Positions 52,748 through 61,588 of a DNA stretch of 64,000 nucleotides are shown here, piece by piece; position 1 is the first letter of the stretch; each line of letters starts with the position of its first letter. Below the pieces are notes generated by a model. That model did no database searches and was not told the origin of the DNA. It saw only the letters and a program-made list of their open reading frames with translations. The DNA comes from Pullulanibacillus sp. KACC 23026. Lineage in GTDB: Bacteria; Bacillota; Bacilli; Bacillales; Sporolactobacillaceae. The DNA lies in the NCBI RefSeq assembly GCF_029094525.1, contig NZ_CP119107.1, positions 3,596,001 through 3,660,000 on the forward strand. Reading direction: 5' to 3'. The position numbers were made by a program, and so were the translations under genes.

Positions 52748-53485
52748 TTACTCCTCCGAGGAAGACTCCCTCTTATGAGTCAACCACTGATCAATGTGTG
52801 CTTCTGTTCGTGATATTATTTTTTGCTTCGTTTCTTCATTGATCTTTCCATCTTTAACAGCCTGAGTCAATCGGGCCTTTTGAGCCTCTAATAATTTCGC
52901 TTTTAGATCAGCTTGACTCATTCCCTTTTCTTTGGCAATATCAGCAAGGGACTGGCCTGAGCGCAGCTTTTCAATTAATGTCTTTTTGTCCACATTTAGG
53001 ATTTTAGATGCTTCATCCAACCAGAAACCACCATGTTTTCCATGCCAGTGAGGCAATCCTTTATGCTGAATCCATTCATCCATATGCTGACTCGCTTTTA
53101 GAAGGATTGCATCTCGCTGCTGGGTAGTAAGTCTACCTGCTTTTACCGCTTCTTCAAGACGGCTGCTCAAAGCGCTCTGTAAACCACTCTTCAGCTTCTG
53201 ATTAGAAATCCCCTTTTCTTTGGCAATATCCGCTAATGATTTGCCGGACTTTAGCTCATTAAACAAGGTTGTTTTGTCCATATTAAGAACTTGTGCGGCA
53301 TCCTCTAGCCACACCATATGATGATGGCCATCACCTTTTTGTTGGTGCAGCATCTCTTGACCATTTTCACTTTTGACTGCAGACGATGGAACTTGTTCTT
53401 GGGCGGCCGAAGCAGCATGTGCGATAGACCCAAGCCCAATCGAAGCCATAAATACGGCTGCTGCCATGACTTTCATGACTTTCAA
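52748..53485 (-). CDS. Secreted protein with tandem helical repeats
   Basis: A 245-residue protein with a signal peptide (cleavage near HAASA, residue ~25). Two similar ~85-residue units follow (about 60-145 and 150-235), each with a His/Trp-rich start (HHHMVWLEDAA; HGGFWLDEAS) and a helix-turn-helix-like phrase SLADIAKEKG, so an internal duplication is clear. The family may relate to secreted DUF2680-like proteins but I cannot name it. Start is a TTG at 53485 with AAGGAGG eight bases upstream. His-rich segments could bind metal (inference). Confidence 0.68.
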   Translation of the reverse strand: MKVMKVMAAAVFMASIGLGSIAHAASAAQEQVPSSAVKSENGQEMLHQQKGDGHHHMVWLEDAAQVLNMDKTTLFNELKSGKSLADIAKEKGISNQKLKSGLQSALSSRLEEAVKAGRLTTQQRDAILLKASQHMDEWIQHKGLPHWHGKHGGFWLDEASKILNVDKKTLIEKLRSGQSLADIAKEKGMSQADLKAKLLEAQKARLTQAVKDGKINEETKQKIISRTEAHIDQWLTHKRESSSEE

Positions 53486-53604
53486 GTGTAACGCCTCCTT
53501 AAAATTTTGAACTTACCTGTTTTTGAACAACAGTTTTAATATGTACAGATTTCCAAAAAACCCATCAAATATGAAAAACTTTTTAAAAATGAATGTGCCG
53601 GTGT

Positions 53605-53648
53605 AAAAAAAACACCCCCTTCTGACGAGGTCAGAAGGGGGTGTTAAT
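53605..53648. terminator. Strong intrinsic terminator
   Basis: ACACCCCCTTCTGAC-GAG-GTCAGAAGGGGGTGT, a 15-bp perfect stem with A/T flanks, between the membrane-protein stop and the secreted-protein gene. Confidence 0.85.
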
Positions 53649-53650
53649 GA

Positions 53651-54109
53651 TCAATTTGGCCCGGCGCGAAAGGACGCCAAGAGCCCAAGGCGCTCAAGAA
53701 GCTTAAGATAAAGTCCGATAACAAGGCGGGCGAATAAAAGGGATAAAGGAAAGTAAAAGAAAGTCCAATCCCCATTCTGCCAAACCAGTTTCATACCAAG
53801 AGCTTGCATAAAGATACTTCGGATAATCGTATAAAGAAAGGCTGCAAGCCACGGTACGACCAAAGCGAAACACACACTGCTGAACCAAATAACCTTGCTG
53901 CTAAGAACTCTCTGACGTACTAAAACATGACCAGCCGCCGGAATGGCTAGACAACATGGCACCAGGATCGCGATAAATAGATACAGTGAGACGATGACAG
54001 AGTGGACCTCTCCTCGTCCCCATTGAATAAGTAAAGTGATCCCCCAACTAATGAGGGCAAGGCTGATGCCATATATAAGACTAATCACAAATGCTTTGAA
54101 TTTTTCCAT
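53651..54109 (-). CDS. Hypothetical four-helix membrane protein
   Basis: A 152-residue protein with about four membrane segments (~5-30, 40-65, 75-100 and 115-140). It has features recalled from YqhR-like Bacillus membrane proteins, without certainty. SD AAGGCGG is six bases upstream of the ATG. It is followed by a strong terminator. The upstream DUF2584 gene may be co-transcribed (about 35 bp gap). Confidence 0.6.
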   Translation of the reverse strand: MEKFKAFVISLIYGISLALISWGITLLIQWGRGEVHSVIVSLYLFIAILVPCCLAIPAAGHVLVRQRVLSSKVIWFSSVCFALVVPWLAAFLYTIIRSIFMQALGMKLVWQNGDWTFFYFPLSLLFARLVIGLYLKLLERLGLLASFRAGPN

Positions 54110-54143
54110 ATCTGCCGCCTTCTATGTTGATTCAAAAGGGGCT

Positions 54144-54389
54144 CTAATTCACCCCTAAAAGATCCATTAATTCATAAGTAAGAATCGTCTTTTCCTGTTC
54201 CCAAGTTAATTTACAAATTCGGGCGTGCGCATAAGGCGTTCCCTCTTTTGTCGTCCTCACTTCAATTGGGATATCTATTGGATATAACCGATACCCCTCT
54301 TTAACAAGCTCATACACATTTTCCGTTTCCGTCTTAATTTCCTTCTGTTTTGTGACAATCATCGTATTTAATTCAAGTGGCATTCCCAT
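54144..54389 (-). CDS. DUF2584-family protein
   Basis: An 81-residue beta-rich protein (MPLELNTMIVTK, YRLYPIDIPIEVRTTKEG, AHARICKLTWE) with the pattern of DUF2584, a small Bacillales family of unknown function. SD GGAGGGAGGGG precedes the ATG. Probably co-transcribed with the downstream membrane-protein gene. Confidence 0.75.
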   Translation of the reverse strand: MGMPLELNTMIVTKQKEIKTETENVYELVKEGYRLYPIDIPIEVRTTKEGTPYAHARICKLTWEQEKTILTYELMDLLGVN

Positions 54390-54650
54390 TGTTAACGCCC
54401 CTCCCTCCGAGTTTTTATCCTATTATCAGTATAACGCTTTACAGAGCTTTCATCATCTTTAACCGTAGAAAGAAAGCGCTCATTTTTTGTTTAAATACTT
54501 TTTAGTCTCTCATTTGTACAAGTTGCGCTATAATTAAACCATTATTTTTTATTTTAGTTTAAACAATGGTTCTGAGCTAGACTTTGAATAGAGAAGCTCA
54601 GGGGGAAACCTCTCTCGACTATCCCATATCAATAAAAGGAGCATGATCAT

Positions 54651-55436
54651 TTGAAGCTAATTTCATGGAATGTAAATGGCATTCGAGCCTGTGTCAATAA
54701 AGGATTCTTAGACTATTTTCAAAAGATGGATGCTGATCTCTTCTGCATTCAAGAAACTAAATGTCAAAAAGGGCAAATTGAACTCGAATTAGAAGGCTAC
54801 TATCAATACTGGAATGACGCGGAGCGCAAAGGCTATTCGGGAACCGCCATTTTCACAAAACAAAAGCCGGTTTCAGTAAGCTATGGATTAGGTGATTTAT
54901 TTGAAGACCGTGAAGGACGTGTCATCACACTAGAATTCCAAGATTATTTTATGGTCACGGTCTATACGCCAAATGCTAAGCGCGACTTATCCCGTTTAGA
55001 AGAACGATTAGTTTGGGAAGACCAATTTTTAAACTATCTGCAAGCACTCGATAGCAAAAAGCCCGTTATCGTATGCGGTGACTTAAATGTGGCTCACCAG
55101 GAAATTGACCTAAAAAACGCCAAGACAAATGTAGGTAATTCAGGTTTTACCGATGAAGAACGCAGCAAGATGACCACACTGCTCTCAGCAGGCTTTGTCG
55201 ATTCTTTCCGTCATCTTTACCCCGACAGAACCGATGTTTATAGCTGGTGGTCTTATATGAATAAGGTCAGAGAGCGGAACATCGGGTGGCGGATCGACTA
55301 CTTCTTAGTTTCCGAAAGAGTTAGCCCTTATATTAAAGAAGCAGAAATCCATTGCAACGTGCTAGGCAGTGATCATTGTCCCATCCAGTTAGAAATGGAT
55401 TTCCAATCATATTTAACAAGTTTTTCACAAAAATGA
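54651..55436 (+). CDS. exoA: Exodeoxyribonuclease III (ExoA)
   Basis: A 261-residue AP endonuclease of the exonuclease III family. WNVNGIRAC and CIQETKCQ (metal-binding Asn and Glu), YTPNAKRDL (catalytic region), VCGDLNVAHQEID (Asp, Asn), GWRIDYFLVS and the final GSDHCPI (catalytic Asp-His) are all present. It incises DNA at abasic sites in base-excision repair. Start is TTG at 54651 with AAAAGGAG; an ATG is not suitably placed. Monocistronic. Confidence 0.95.
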   Translation: MKLISWNVNGIRACVNKGFLDYFQKMDADLFCIQETKCQKGQIELELEGYYQYWNDAERKGYSGTAIFTKQKPVSVSYGLGDLFEDREGRVITLEFQDYFMVTVYTPNAKRDLSRLEERLVWEDQFLNYLQALDSKKPVIVCGDLNVAHQEIDLKNAKTNVGNSGFTDEERSKMTTLLSAGFVDSFRHLYPDRTDVYSWWSYMNKVRERNIGWRIDYFLVSERVSPYIKEAEIHCNVLGSDHCPIQLEMDFQSYLTSFSQK

Positions 55437-55600
55437 TACAAATACAGATTGAATTTTCGAAACATTTTATTTATACTTAGATAATTATCTCCTAGTCATT
55501 CTCTTTTTTTAAGCAGGCCTGTATCCGATTGATCGACCTGACTTAAGTGATTATTTTTTAATTGATATCTAGGAAAAAAGAAAAATTAGAGGTGTTGAAA

Positions 55601-56686
55601 ATGGATCACTCCATTCAATTTGTTGAAGCAACGTCATTAAAGCAAAAACCTTCTTCTGAGGAATTAGGCTTTGGCAGATTTTTTAGCGACTATATGTTTG
55701 AGATGGATTATTCCGCAGAGGCCGGTTGGCATGACCCGCGGATTGTCCCTTATCATCCTCTAACATTAGAGCCCTCCTCTATGGTCTTCCATTATGGGCA
55801 AGCCATCTTTGAAGGTCTGAAAGCTTATAAAACGAAGGATGGGCACATTCAATTATTCCGCCCTACCAAAAATATAACTCGTCTCAATAAATCCTGTGAG
55901 CGCTTATGCATTCCAAAAGTAGATGAGGAACTGATGCTAAAAGCATTCAAGGAGCTTATCTCCATTGAAAAGGATTGGGTGCCTAACGGTGATGGAACCT
56001 CCCTCTACCTCCGTCCTTTTATTATTGCAACAGAGCCTTATCTTGGTGTCAGACCGGCCAGGGAGTACAAATTACTTATCATCCTGTCACCAGTCGGGGC
56101 TTACTATGGGGATCAACTAGCACCTGTCAAAATCTATGTTGAAGAGCATTATGTCAGAGCCGTCCTTGGCGGTGTTGGACATGTTAAAACGGCGGGAAAC
56201 TATGCGGCCAGCTTAAAAGCTCAGGAAGACGCAAGCGCTAAAGGGTATGCTCAAATCCTTTGGCTCGATGCCAAAGAAAACAAATACGTTGAAGAAGTCG
56301 GCAGCATGAATATCTTCTTTAAGATTAACGGGGAAGTCGTCACCCCTCAATTAAATGGAAGTATTTTAGATGGCGTGACACGGGATTCTGTCATTGATTT
56401 GCTAAAGCATTGGAACGTACCCGTACGTGAGACACGCATTTCGATCAAAGAAGTTTTCGAAGCTCATGCTCGCGGTGAATTGGAGGAGGTTTTCGGTTCC
56501 GGGACCGCTGCTGTCATCTCTCCTGTGGGTGAATTGAATTGGAACGGGGACATTATTACGGTAGGTGACCAGAAAATTGGCCCGCTCTCCCAGCGCTTAT
56601 ATGATGCGATTACAGGGATTCAAACAGGTAAAGTTGCCGACCCATTTGATTGGACATTAGACGTTACGAGCGTAAAGGTTTATTAA
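55601..56686 (+). CDS. ilvE: Branched-chain amino acid aminotransferase
   Basis: A 361-residue fold-type IV PLP enzyme (BCAT type II). The PLP Lys is in GHVKTAGNYAASL; other marks are FHYGQAIFEGLKAY, VEEVGSMNIFF and DGVTRDSVIDL. It carries out the last step of leucine, isoleucine and valine synthesis and the first step of their degradation. The ATG at 55601 follows AGAGGTG; the open frame reaches 55562 but that part lacks an SD. With the T-box leuA at 36 kb, leucine synthesis is well represented, though not clustered. Confidence 0.94.
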   Translation: MDHSIQFVEATSLKQKPSSEELGFGRFFSDYMFEMDYSAEAGWHDPRIVPYHPLTLEPSSMVFHYGQAIFEGLKAYKTKDGHIQLFRPTKNITRLNKSCERLCIPKVDEELMLKAFKELISIEKDWVPNGDGTSLYLRPFIIATEPYLGVRPAREYKLLIILSPVGAYYGDQLAPVKIYVEEHYVRAVLGGVGHVKTAGNYAASLKAQEDASAKGYAQILWLDAKENKYVEEVGSMNIFFKINGEVVTPQLNGSILDGVTRDSVIDLLKHWNVPVRETRISIKEVFEAHARGELEEVFGSGTAAVISPVGELNWNGDIITVGDQKIGPLSQRLYDAITGIQTGKVADPFDWTLDVTSVKVY

Positions 56687-56739
56687 GCCAATCCAAACAT
56701 GCAGGTGTCCAAAGAGACACCTGCACTTTTTAAATTCTT

Positions 56740-57132
56740 TTAATTGAATAGCCTTTTTAACTGTTCAGGGACTGGACGGCTTTTTCGCGTCGCTTCATCC
56801 ATTGTCACACTTGTTACAAGGGCATCCGCACAAAGTTCGTCAGCCTGATTCCAAATCTCTTGACGAAGGACATAGCTTGTACAGCCCACTTTTTCAGGAA
56901 TCGTCGTCACCACGAGAACATCCCCTTGCCGGCATTCCTTCCTATAATTGATGTTAATATTAACAGTAACCGTCTGGATTCCCATTTCAAGGAAGGTTTG
57001 GTAGGACAAACCTGCTTTCTCATACCACTCTTCTCTTCCCCACTCAAGATATTCAAGATATTTAGCATTGTTAACATGGCCGTTCACATCGATCTCTGTG
57101 GATCTAACAATGAGTTCCAGTGAGACTTTCAT
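56740..57132 (-). CDS. Acyl-CoA thioesterase (4HBT hotdog family)
   Basis: A 130-residue hotdog-fold protein: STEIDVNGHVNNAKYLEYLEWGREEW carries the Asp-x3-His-Val-Asn-Asn motif of 4-hydroxybenzoyl-CoA/acyl-CoA thioesterases. Hydrolyses acyl-CoA in a homo-oligomer; chain specificity unknown. SD GAGAGGAAG precedes the ATG. Convergent with ilvE, with no terminator other than the short ACACCTGC/GCAGGTGT stem near 56702-56727. Confidence 0.82.
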   Translation of the reverse strand: MKVSLELIVRSTEIDVNGHVNNAKYLEYLEWGREEWYEKAGLSYQTFLEMGIQTVTVNININYRKECRQGDVLVVTTIPEKVGCTSYVLRQEIWNQADELCADALVTSVTMDEATRKSRPVPEQLKRLFN

Positions 57133-57280
57133 TCTTCCTCTCCTCTCTATTTAGAAAAATCAAAACACTTGAAGCCAACATTTTTTTAGTTTAAAGTTAA
57201 AAAGTAAATGATTAGAGGACTTTCTATTATCCATCTGATTTTATTCTACTATAAATGAACTTAAGAAAGGCGGGAGTAAA

Positions 57281-58405
57281 ATGACCCATTCCAATACAGC
57301 GAACAGCCTTATTAGAACGATTGCGCCATTTCGCGCTGACCAAGTTGGAAGTTTGCTTCGTCCGCAGGCTATTAAAGAAGCACGCTTAAAGAAGGCATCA
57401 GGCGAGATCTCTCTTCAAGACCTTCGTGAGATTGAAAATCGTGAAATTAAACGCGTTATTGAAAAACAAAAAGAGATTGGTTTAAAAGCGGTGACAGACG
57501 GTGAATTTCGCCGTGCCTATTGGCATTTTGATTTTCTTGAAAATTTAGTCGGCTGTGAGGGTTATGAGCCGGATGAAGGCCTCAAATTTCACGGAACCGA
57601 AAGCAAGCCTCACGGAGTTAAGATTACCGGCAAGCTTGATTTTGGCAACCATCCGATGCTTGATGATTTCCGCTTTGTTCAGGATCATGCAGGTGAGCAT
57701 ACAGCCAAAATGACGATTCCAAGCCCTAATATGCTTCACGCACGAGCTAAAATAGAATATGAGCCTTACCAAGATACTGCCCTCTTATTAAACGACTTGG
57801 CCATTGCCTATCAAAAAGGTATACAAGCCTTTTATGAGGCAGGCTGCCGCTATCTCCAATTAGATGACACTTCCTGGGCGATTTTCTTCTCAGAGAGTGG
57901 ACTTGAGAAAATCCGTTCAATGGGACAAGAACCAGCTGAGCTCCGTGCTCTCTACGCAAAAGCAATCAATGACGCAATCGCTAAGAAGCCGGATGACATG
58001 GTTATAACCATGCACATCTGCCGCGGGAATTTCCAATCGACCTTTATGAGCTCAGGCGGTTACGAAGGGGCAAGTGAAACAATTTTTAGTGAGCTTAATG
58101 TTGACGGCTTATTCCTTGAATTTGATGATGAGCGCTCAGGTGGTTTTGAACCACTTCGCTTTGTCAATCGCCCAAGTCTTCAGGTTGTTCTCGGCCTGAT
58201 TACGTCTAAGTTCGGTGAGTTAGAGAACCCTGACGACATTAAGCGTCGTATTGAAGCCGCCTCTAAATATGTGGGTCTTGACCAGCTCTGTCTCAGCCCT
58301 CAATGCGGTTTTGCCTCAACAGAAGAAGGAAACCGTCTAACCGAAGAGCAACAGTGGGCTAAGCTAAGCCACGTTATCAACATTGCTCAAGACGTTTGGA
58401 AATAA
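57281..58405 (+). CDS. MetE-like B12-independent methionine synthase homologue (YxjG/YxjH type)
   Basis: A 374-residue barrel like the C-terminal half of MetE. RADQVGSLLRP, VTDGEFRRAYW, CRYLQLDDTSWAIFF and MHICRGNF (zinc-ligand region) and LCLSPQCGF (Cys ligand) are the family signatures. It would transfer methyl to homocysteine (or a related thiol) without cobalamin; B. subtilis YxjG/YxjH are S-box-controlled paralogues. I see no S-box upstream here. SD GGCGGGAG precedes the ATG. A B12-independent route would complement a B12-scavenging cell. Confidence 0.85.
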   Translation: MTHSNTANSLIRTIAPFRADQVGSLLRPQAIKEARLKKASGEISLQDLREIENREIKRVIEKQKEIGLKAVTDGEFRRAYWHFDFLENLVGCEGYEPDEGLKFHGTESKPHGVKITGKLDFGNHPMLDDFRFVQDHAGEHTAKMTIPSPNMLHARAKIEYEPYQDTALLLNDLAIAYQKGIQAFYEAGCRYLQLDDTSWAIFFSESGLEKIRSMGQEPAELRALYAKAINDAIAKKPDDMVITMHICRGNFQSTFMSSGGYEGASETIFSELNVDGLFLEFDDERSGGFEPLRFVNRPSLQVVLGLITSKFGELENPDDIKRRIEAASKYVGLDQLCLSPQCGFASTEEGNRLTEEQQWAKLSHVINIAQDVWK

Positions 58406-58417
58406 TCAAAAGTCTCT

Positions 58418-58458
58418 AGCAAAAAAGACTGAACCTTAATGGCTCAGTCTTTTTTTAC
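58418..58458 (+). terminator. Intrinsic terminator after the MetE-like gene
   Basis: AAAAAAGACTGA and TCAGTCTTTTTTT form a stem with an A/T frame, directly after the stop. Confidence 0.78.
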
Positions 58459-58499
58459 TCGTATTAAACTTAATAGGGCCTTCAGCTACCCGATTACGA

Positions 58500-59138
58500 T
58501 TACACAGGTATCCAGTTATTTTTAAGTGCCATAACAGCCGCACTTGTGCGATCTTTTACTTGCAGTTTTGTTAAAATACTGCTCACATGATTTTTTACCG
58601 TCTTATCCGTTATGTATAGACGTGATGCAATCTCATGATTACTGCAACCCTGAGAGATCAGCTCTAATACATCCCACTCTCTTAAAGTAAGGACGTCCAC
58701 CGGTTTATCGGTTTCGCAGCCGATCAAGCCTACATAACTGTTAAGGAGAATCTCACCAATGGTTGGACTGATATAAATGCCATCGTTCTTCAGAATGACT
58801 TCTAAAGCGTATAATAATTCTTCTTTGTCCATTCCATTATAGAAATAGCCACTTAATTTCTTCTTAAACGCTTCTCTTAATAACTCATTCTGTCGATTGG
58901 CTGCCCAAACAACGGCTTTGACATTAAAGTTTTTACACATATTTAATATCTCAAGGATATCGACATGTGTCTGCAAATCAACGATAACTAGACTAGCATG
59001 AATAATTCGCTCAGACAGTATCACATGCCTCTGACTGGAACTGTGCGTCACAACAGTATAACCAGCATCTTCAAGAGTCCCGACAATACCATCCGTTAAT
59101 ATACTTTCTTCTTTCACCAATACAATATGCTTTTTCAT
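58500..59138 (-). CDS. LuxR-type orphan response regulator with degenerate receiver
   Basis: A 212-residue regulator: N-terminal receiver-like domain (about 1-120) and a LuxR helix-turn-helix at the C-terminus (LTLREWDVLELISQGCSNHEIASRLYITDKTVKNHVS). It resembles DegU in order, but the acid pair is Lys-Glu, the conserved Thr/Ser is Ala (VVWAAN) and the conserved Lys is Asn (FYNGMD). Only the phospho-acceptor-like Asp (VIVDLQ) remains. It is unlikely to be phosphorylated normally. The ATG at 59138 has GGGTGATG upstream. No histidine kinase adjoins. Confidence 0.8.
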   Translation of the reverse strand: MKKHIVLVKEESILTDGIVGTLEDAGYTVVTHSSSQRHVILSERIIHASLVIVDLQTHVDILEILNMCKNFNVKAVVWAANRQNELLREAFKKKLSGYFYNGMDKEELLYALEVILKNDGIYISPTIGEILLNSYVGLIGCETDKPVDVLTLREWDVLELISQGCSNHEIASRLYITDKTVKNHVSSILTKLQVKDRTSAAVMALKNNWIPV

Positions 59139-59633
59139 CTTCATCACCCGAATATAAGAATTTGGCAACCCGGCTACCATAACTTCTGTTTTAGGCCCGT
59201 GGTTTTGCGTCCTTGTCTTTCGATCAAGTTTGCTATTTACAAATTATTCGTGACAATTTAACTTTAACTTATTCGTTAACTTAATTCAAGCAAACTCTTA
59301 CAATTGTAATAAAATAACTCGTTTTTGTAAACTTTTGATCTTATCAAATTCCTATATAACATTGGTCGAAAAAGCAACCATCCAGCAGGAAACCTCTTAA
59401 AAGTTAAAACTCTTTACTTTATACCCTAATATTACTAAGACAAAACCTTCTTTTTCTATAAAAGTAGGTTTTTTTCTATAAATTTAATGATAGCTATTAG
59501 TAGGCATGACTCGCAACTATTTTGGCTCGATTTTGTTGCCATTTTGAAATCTTATTGTAACTCTTCTACCCCTATGTTGAGAAAACGAGAAACGAATACT
59601 ATTAATAGACAATAGAGACAGAAGGAGTACTCA
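59139..59633. other. AT-rich intergenic region, no gene seen
   Basis: About 495 bp between divergent genes; contains the promoters. Nothing coding is supported. Confidence 0.45.
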
Positions 59634-60167
59634 ATGATTACAGCACACATAAAACCAATAATTGATGAAGACTTAAAAGAAAATCCATTATTCCATACAC
59701 TTGAAATCCACATGCAGCGTCTAGGCTTTCTGGTTCCTTTTCGCGAGCAGTTAAATTGGACAAAACCCATCGATTCGATTGAATTAGGTGAGGAAAAAGA
59801 CCTAAAAGGGTTAAAAAAATTAGCGGCAAAAAATGACGGCTCACTCCCTTTTATTCTTAAATTCACGAAAAAAACAACCTTTCAGCAGCTCATCTTACAT
59901 CCTAATATCAACGGCTTGTATCTTCCATTTCGCTTTGACGAACCTTTTATGATCCAAGCCAATCATCAAACCTTATGGATTGGCTCCTTGATCAGGCTTG
60001 CCGATGAGTTAAAGTGGTTGGAGATCTCTATAAATAAAGACAGTTCTCCAGAAGTCAAAGACTATTGGCTGCGATTTCGAGAAACATGTGAAGCCGCGAA
60101 GGAAGCGTTTAGCCCTTTCATTTTATCCAATCAAACGAGTTCGCCAAGCCCTGACAAGACGACCTGA
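59634..60167 (+). CDS. Hypothetical protein
   Basis: A 177-residue cytoplasmic protein that I do not recognise. There is no signal peptide or membrane segment. Text such as LILHPNINGLYLPFRFDEPF, MIQANHQTLWIGSLIRLADELKWLE and DYWLRFRETCEAAKEAFSPF suggests an alpha/beta domain followed by a C-terminal helix. SD GAAGGAG precedes the ATG. Next to the repeat-rich zone; no operon partner. Confidence 0.62.
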   Translation: MITAHIKPIIDEDLKENPLFHTLEIHMQRLGFLVPFREQLNWTKPIDSIELGEEKDLKGLKKLAAKNDGSLPFILKFTKKTTFQQLILHPNINGLYLPFRFDEPFMIQANHQTLWIGSLIRLADELKWLEISINKDSSPEVKDYWLRFRETCEAAKEAFSPFILSNQTSSPSPDKTT

Positions 60168-60275
60168 TCATTCGTCCCTATCGAAGTTCTTAAGGGGCTT
60201 CCAACTGTCAAATTAGAGGATGGAATTCTAACCATAAGTCGTTCCGATAATGTGAGAGAAAATCTATAATTAACA

Positions 60276-60316
60276 GACAAAAGCTTGGGATTTTTCCCAA
60301 GCTTTTGTCTTTAATA
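60276..60316 (+). repeat. Perfect 15-bp-arm hairpin, copy 2 (terminator-like)
   Basis: GACAAAAGCTTGGGA-TTTT-TCCCAAGCTTTTGTC then TTTAATA: same arms as at 44746-44779, differing in one loop base. Located after the 177-residue gene. Confidence 0.72.
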
Positions 60317-60390
60317 GGAGACGCTAAAGCGGAGTTGATAAACGAGTGGAAAAATTTCCCCTTAATTAGGAAATTGCACTAAAATAGCTT

Positions 60391-61290
60391 AAAAGTGGGG
60401 AGTGAGTCTGCGATTTTCGGCTGCCCTTTTGTAATTTTTGGACCAACCTTCTCGGATTTCGCGCTCCTGCATGAGGCCGGGGTGGGAGCTTCTCGGATTT
60501 TTGGTAGACCTTTTAGGATTTTTGACAAACCTTCTTGGATTTTTTTGCGACCTTCTCGGATATATGGGCAACCTTCTCGGATTTTGCGCTCCTGCATGAG
60601 GCCGGGGTGGGAGCTTCTCAGATTTTTGGTAGACCTTTTAGGATTTTTGACAAACCTTCTTGGATTTTTTTGCGACCTTCTCGGATAAATGGGCAACCTT
60701 CTCGGATTTCGCGCTCCTGCATGAGGCCGGGGTGGGAGCTTCTCAGATTTTTGGTAGACCTTTTAGGATTTTTGACAAACCTTCTTGGATTTTTTTTCGA
60801 CCTTCTGGGATAAATGGGCGACCTTCTCGGATTTTGCGCTCCTGCATGAGGCCGGGGTGGGAGCTTCTCAGATTTTTGGTAGACCTTTTAGGATTTTTGA
60901 CAAACCTTCTTGGATTTTTTTTCGACCTTCTAGGATATATGGGCAACCTTCTCGGATTTTGCGCTCCTGCATGAGGCCGGGGTGGGAGCTTCTCAGATTT
61001 TTGGTAAACCTTTTAGGATTTTTGACAAACCTTCTTGGATTTTTTTGCGACCTTCTCGGATAAATGGGCAACCTTCTCGGATTTCACGCTCCTGCTTGAG
61101 TCGGGGTGGGAGCTTCTCGGATTTTTGGTAGACCTTTTAGGATTTTTGACAAACCTTCTTGGATTTTTTTGCGACCTTCTGGGATAAATGGGCAACCTTC
61201 TCGGATTTCACGCTCCTGCTTGAGTCGGGGTGGGAGCTTCTCAGATTTTTTTGCGACCTTCTGGGATAAATGGGCGAGCTTCCTCGAGAC
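60391..61290. repeat. Tandem array of 125-bp units with ~21-bp sub-repeats (7 units)
   Basis: The landmark CCTGCATGAGGCCGGGGTGG (CCTGCTTGAGTCGGGGTGG in the last two) recurs at 60466, 60591, 60716, 60841, 60966, 61091 and 61215, with spacing of 125 bp and once 124. Each unit contains four or five ~21-bp variants of ACCTTCTCGGATTTTTTGG. Because 125 is not a multiple of 3, long open frames on both strands shift frame at each unit and are artefacts. Confidence 0.92.
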
Positions 61291-61373
61291 AAGCCAGCAC
61301 GGAGTCGGTCAAAGAGGTAAAATCACGTGGTTGATTCAAGCTGTAGGCTGGCAAATTTCCGAACCTCTAATAA

Positions 61374-61532
61374 GAACTTTTTACTGAAGCTTCAGGTAAA
61401 GCACGTTACTTAATTTCCATTTATTTCTTATCCATTATGGATATTACCTTTGGAAGTAACGGCTATGATTTAGTAACAGGTATTGGCAGCCTGCAAGCTA
61501 AAACCCTTGTTTCAACTCTCGCAACGAAATAA
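61374..61532 (+). pseudogene. Possible remnant of a secreted S53-type (sedolisin) peptidase C-terminus
   Basis: An open frame with stop at 61530-61532 contains DITFGSNGYDLVTGIGS followed by LQAKTLVSTLATK. This resembles the calcium-site end of kumamolisin-like peptidases (DITxGSNG...GYDxxTGxGSP). No start codon with SD, no upstream domain and no catalytic Ser-Glu-Asp is seen, so only a fragment remains, between a tandem repeat and topB2. Confidence 0.38.
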
Positions 61533-61542
61533 GCCAACAACC

Positions 61543-61577
61543 AAAAGCGCGCCCCATATAGAGCGCGCTCTTTTAAC
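61543..61577 (-). terminator. Intrinsic terminator after the second topoisomerase III gene
   Basis: AAAAGAGCGCGC and GCGCGCTTTTGG face each other around a short loop on the minus strand, just past the topB2 stop. Confidence 0.68.
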
Positions 61578-61588
61578 AATTTAAATGT

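Noticed and set aside
60379-61387. Long open frames on both strands through the 125-bp array
   Set aside because: The 125-bp period shifts frame each unit, so all frames stay open; translations are simple repeats without a start context, so they are artefacts of the array.
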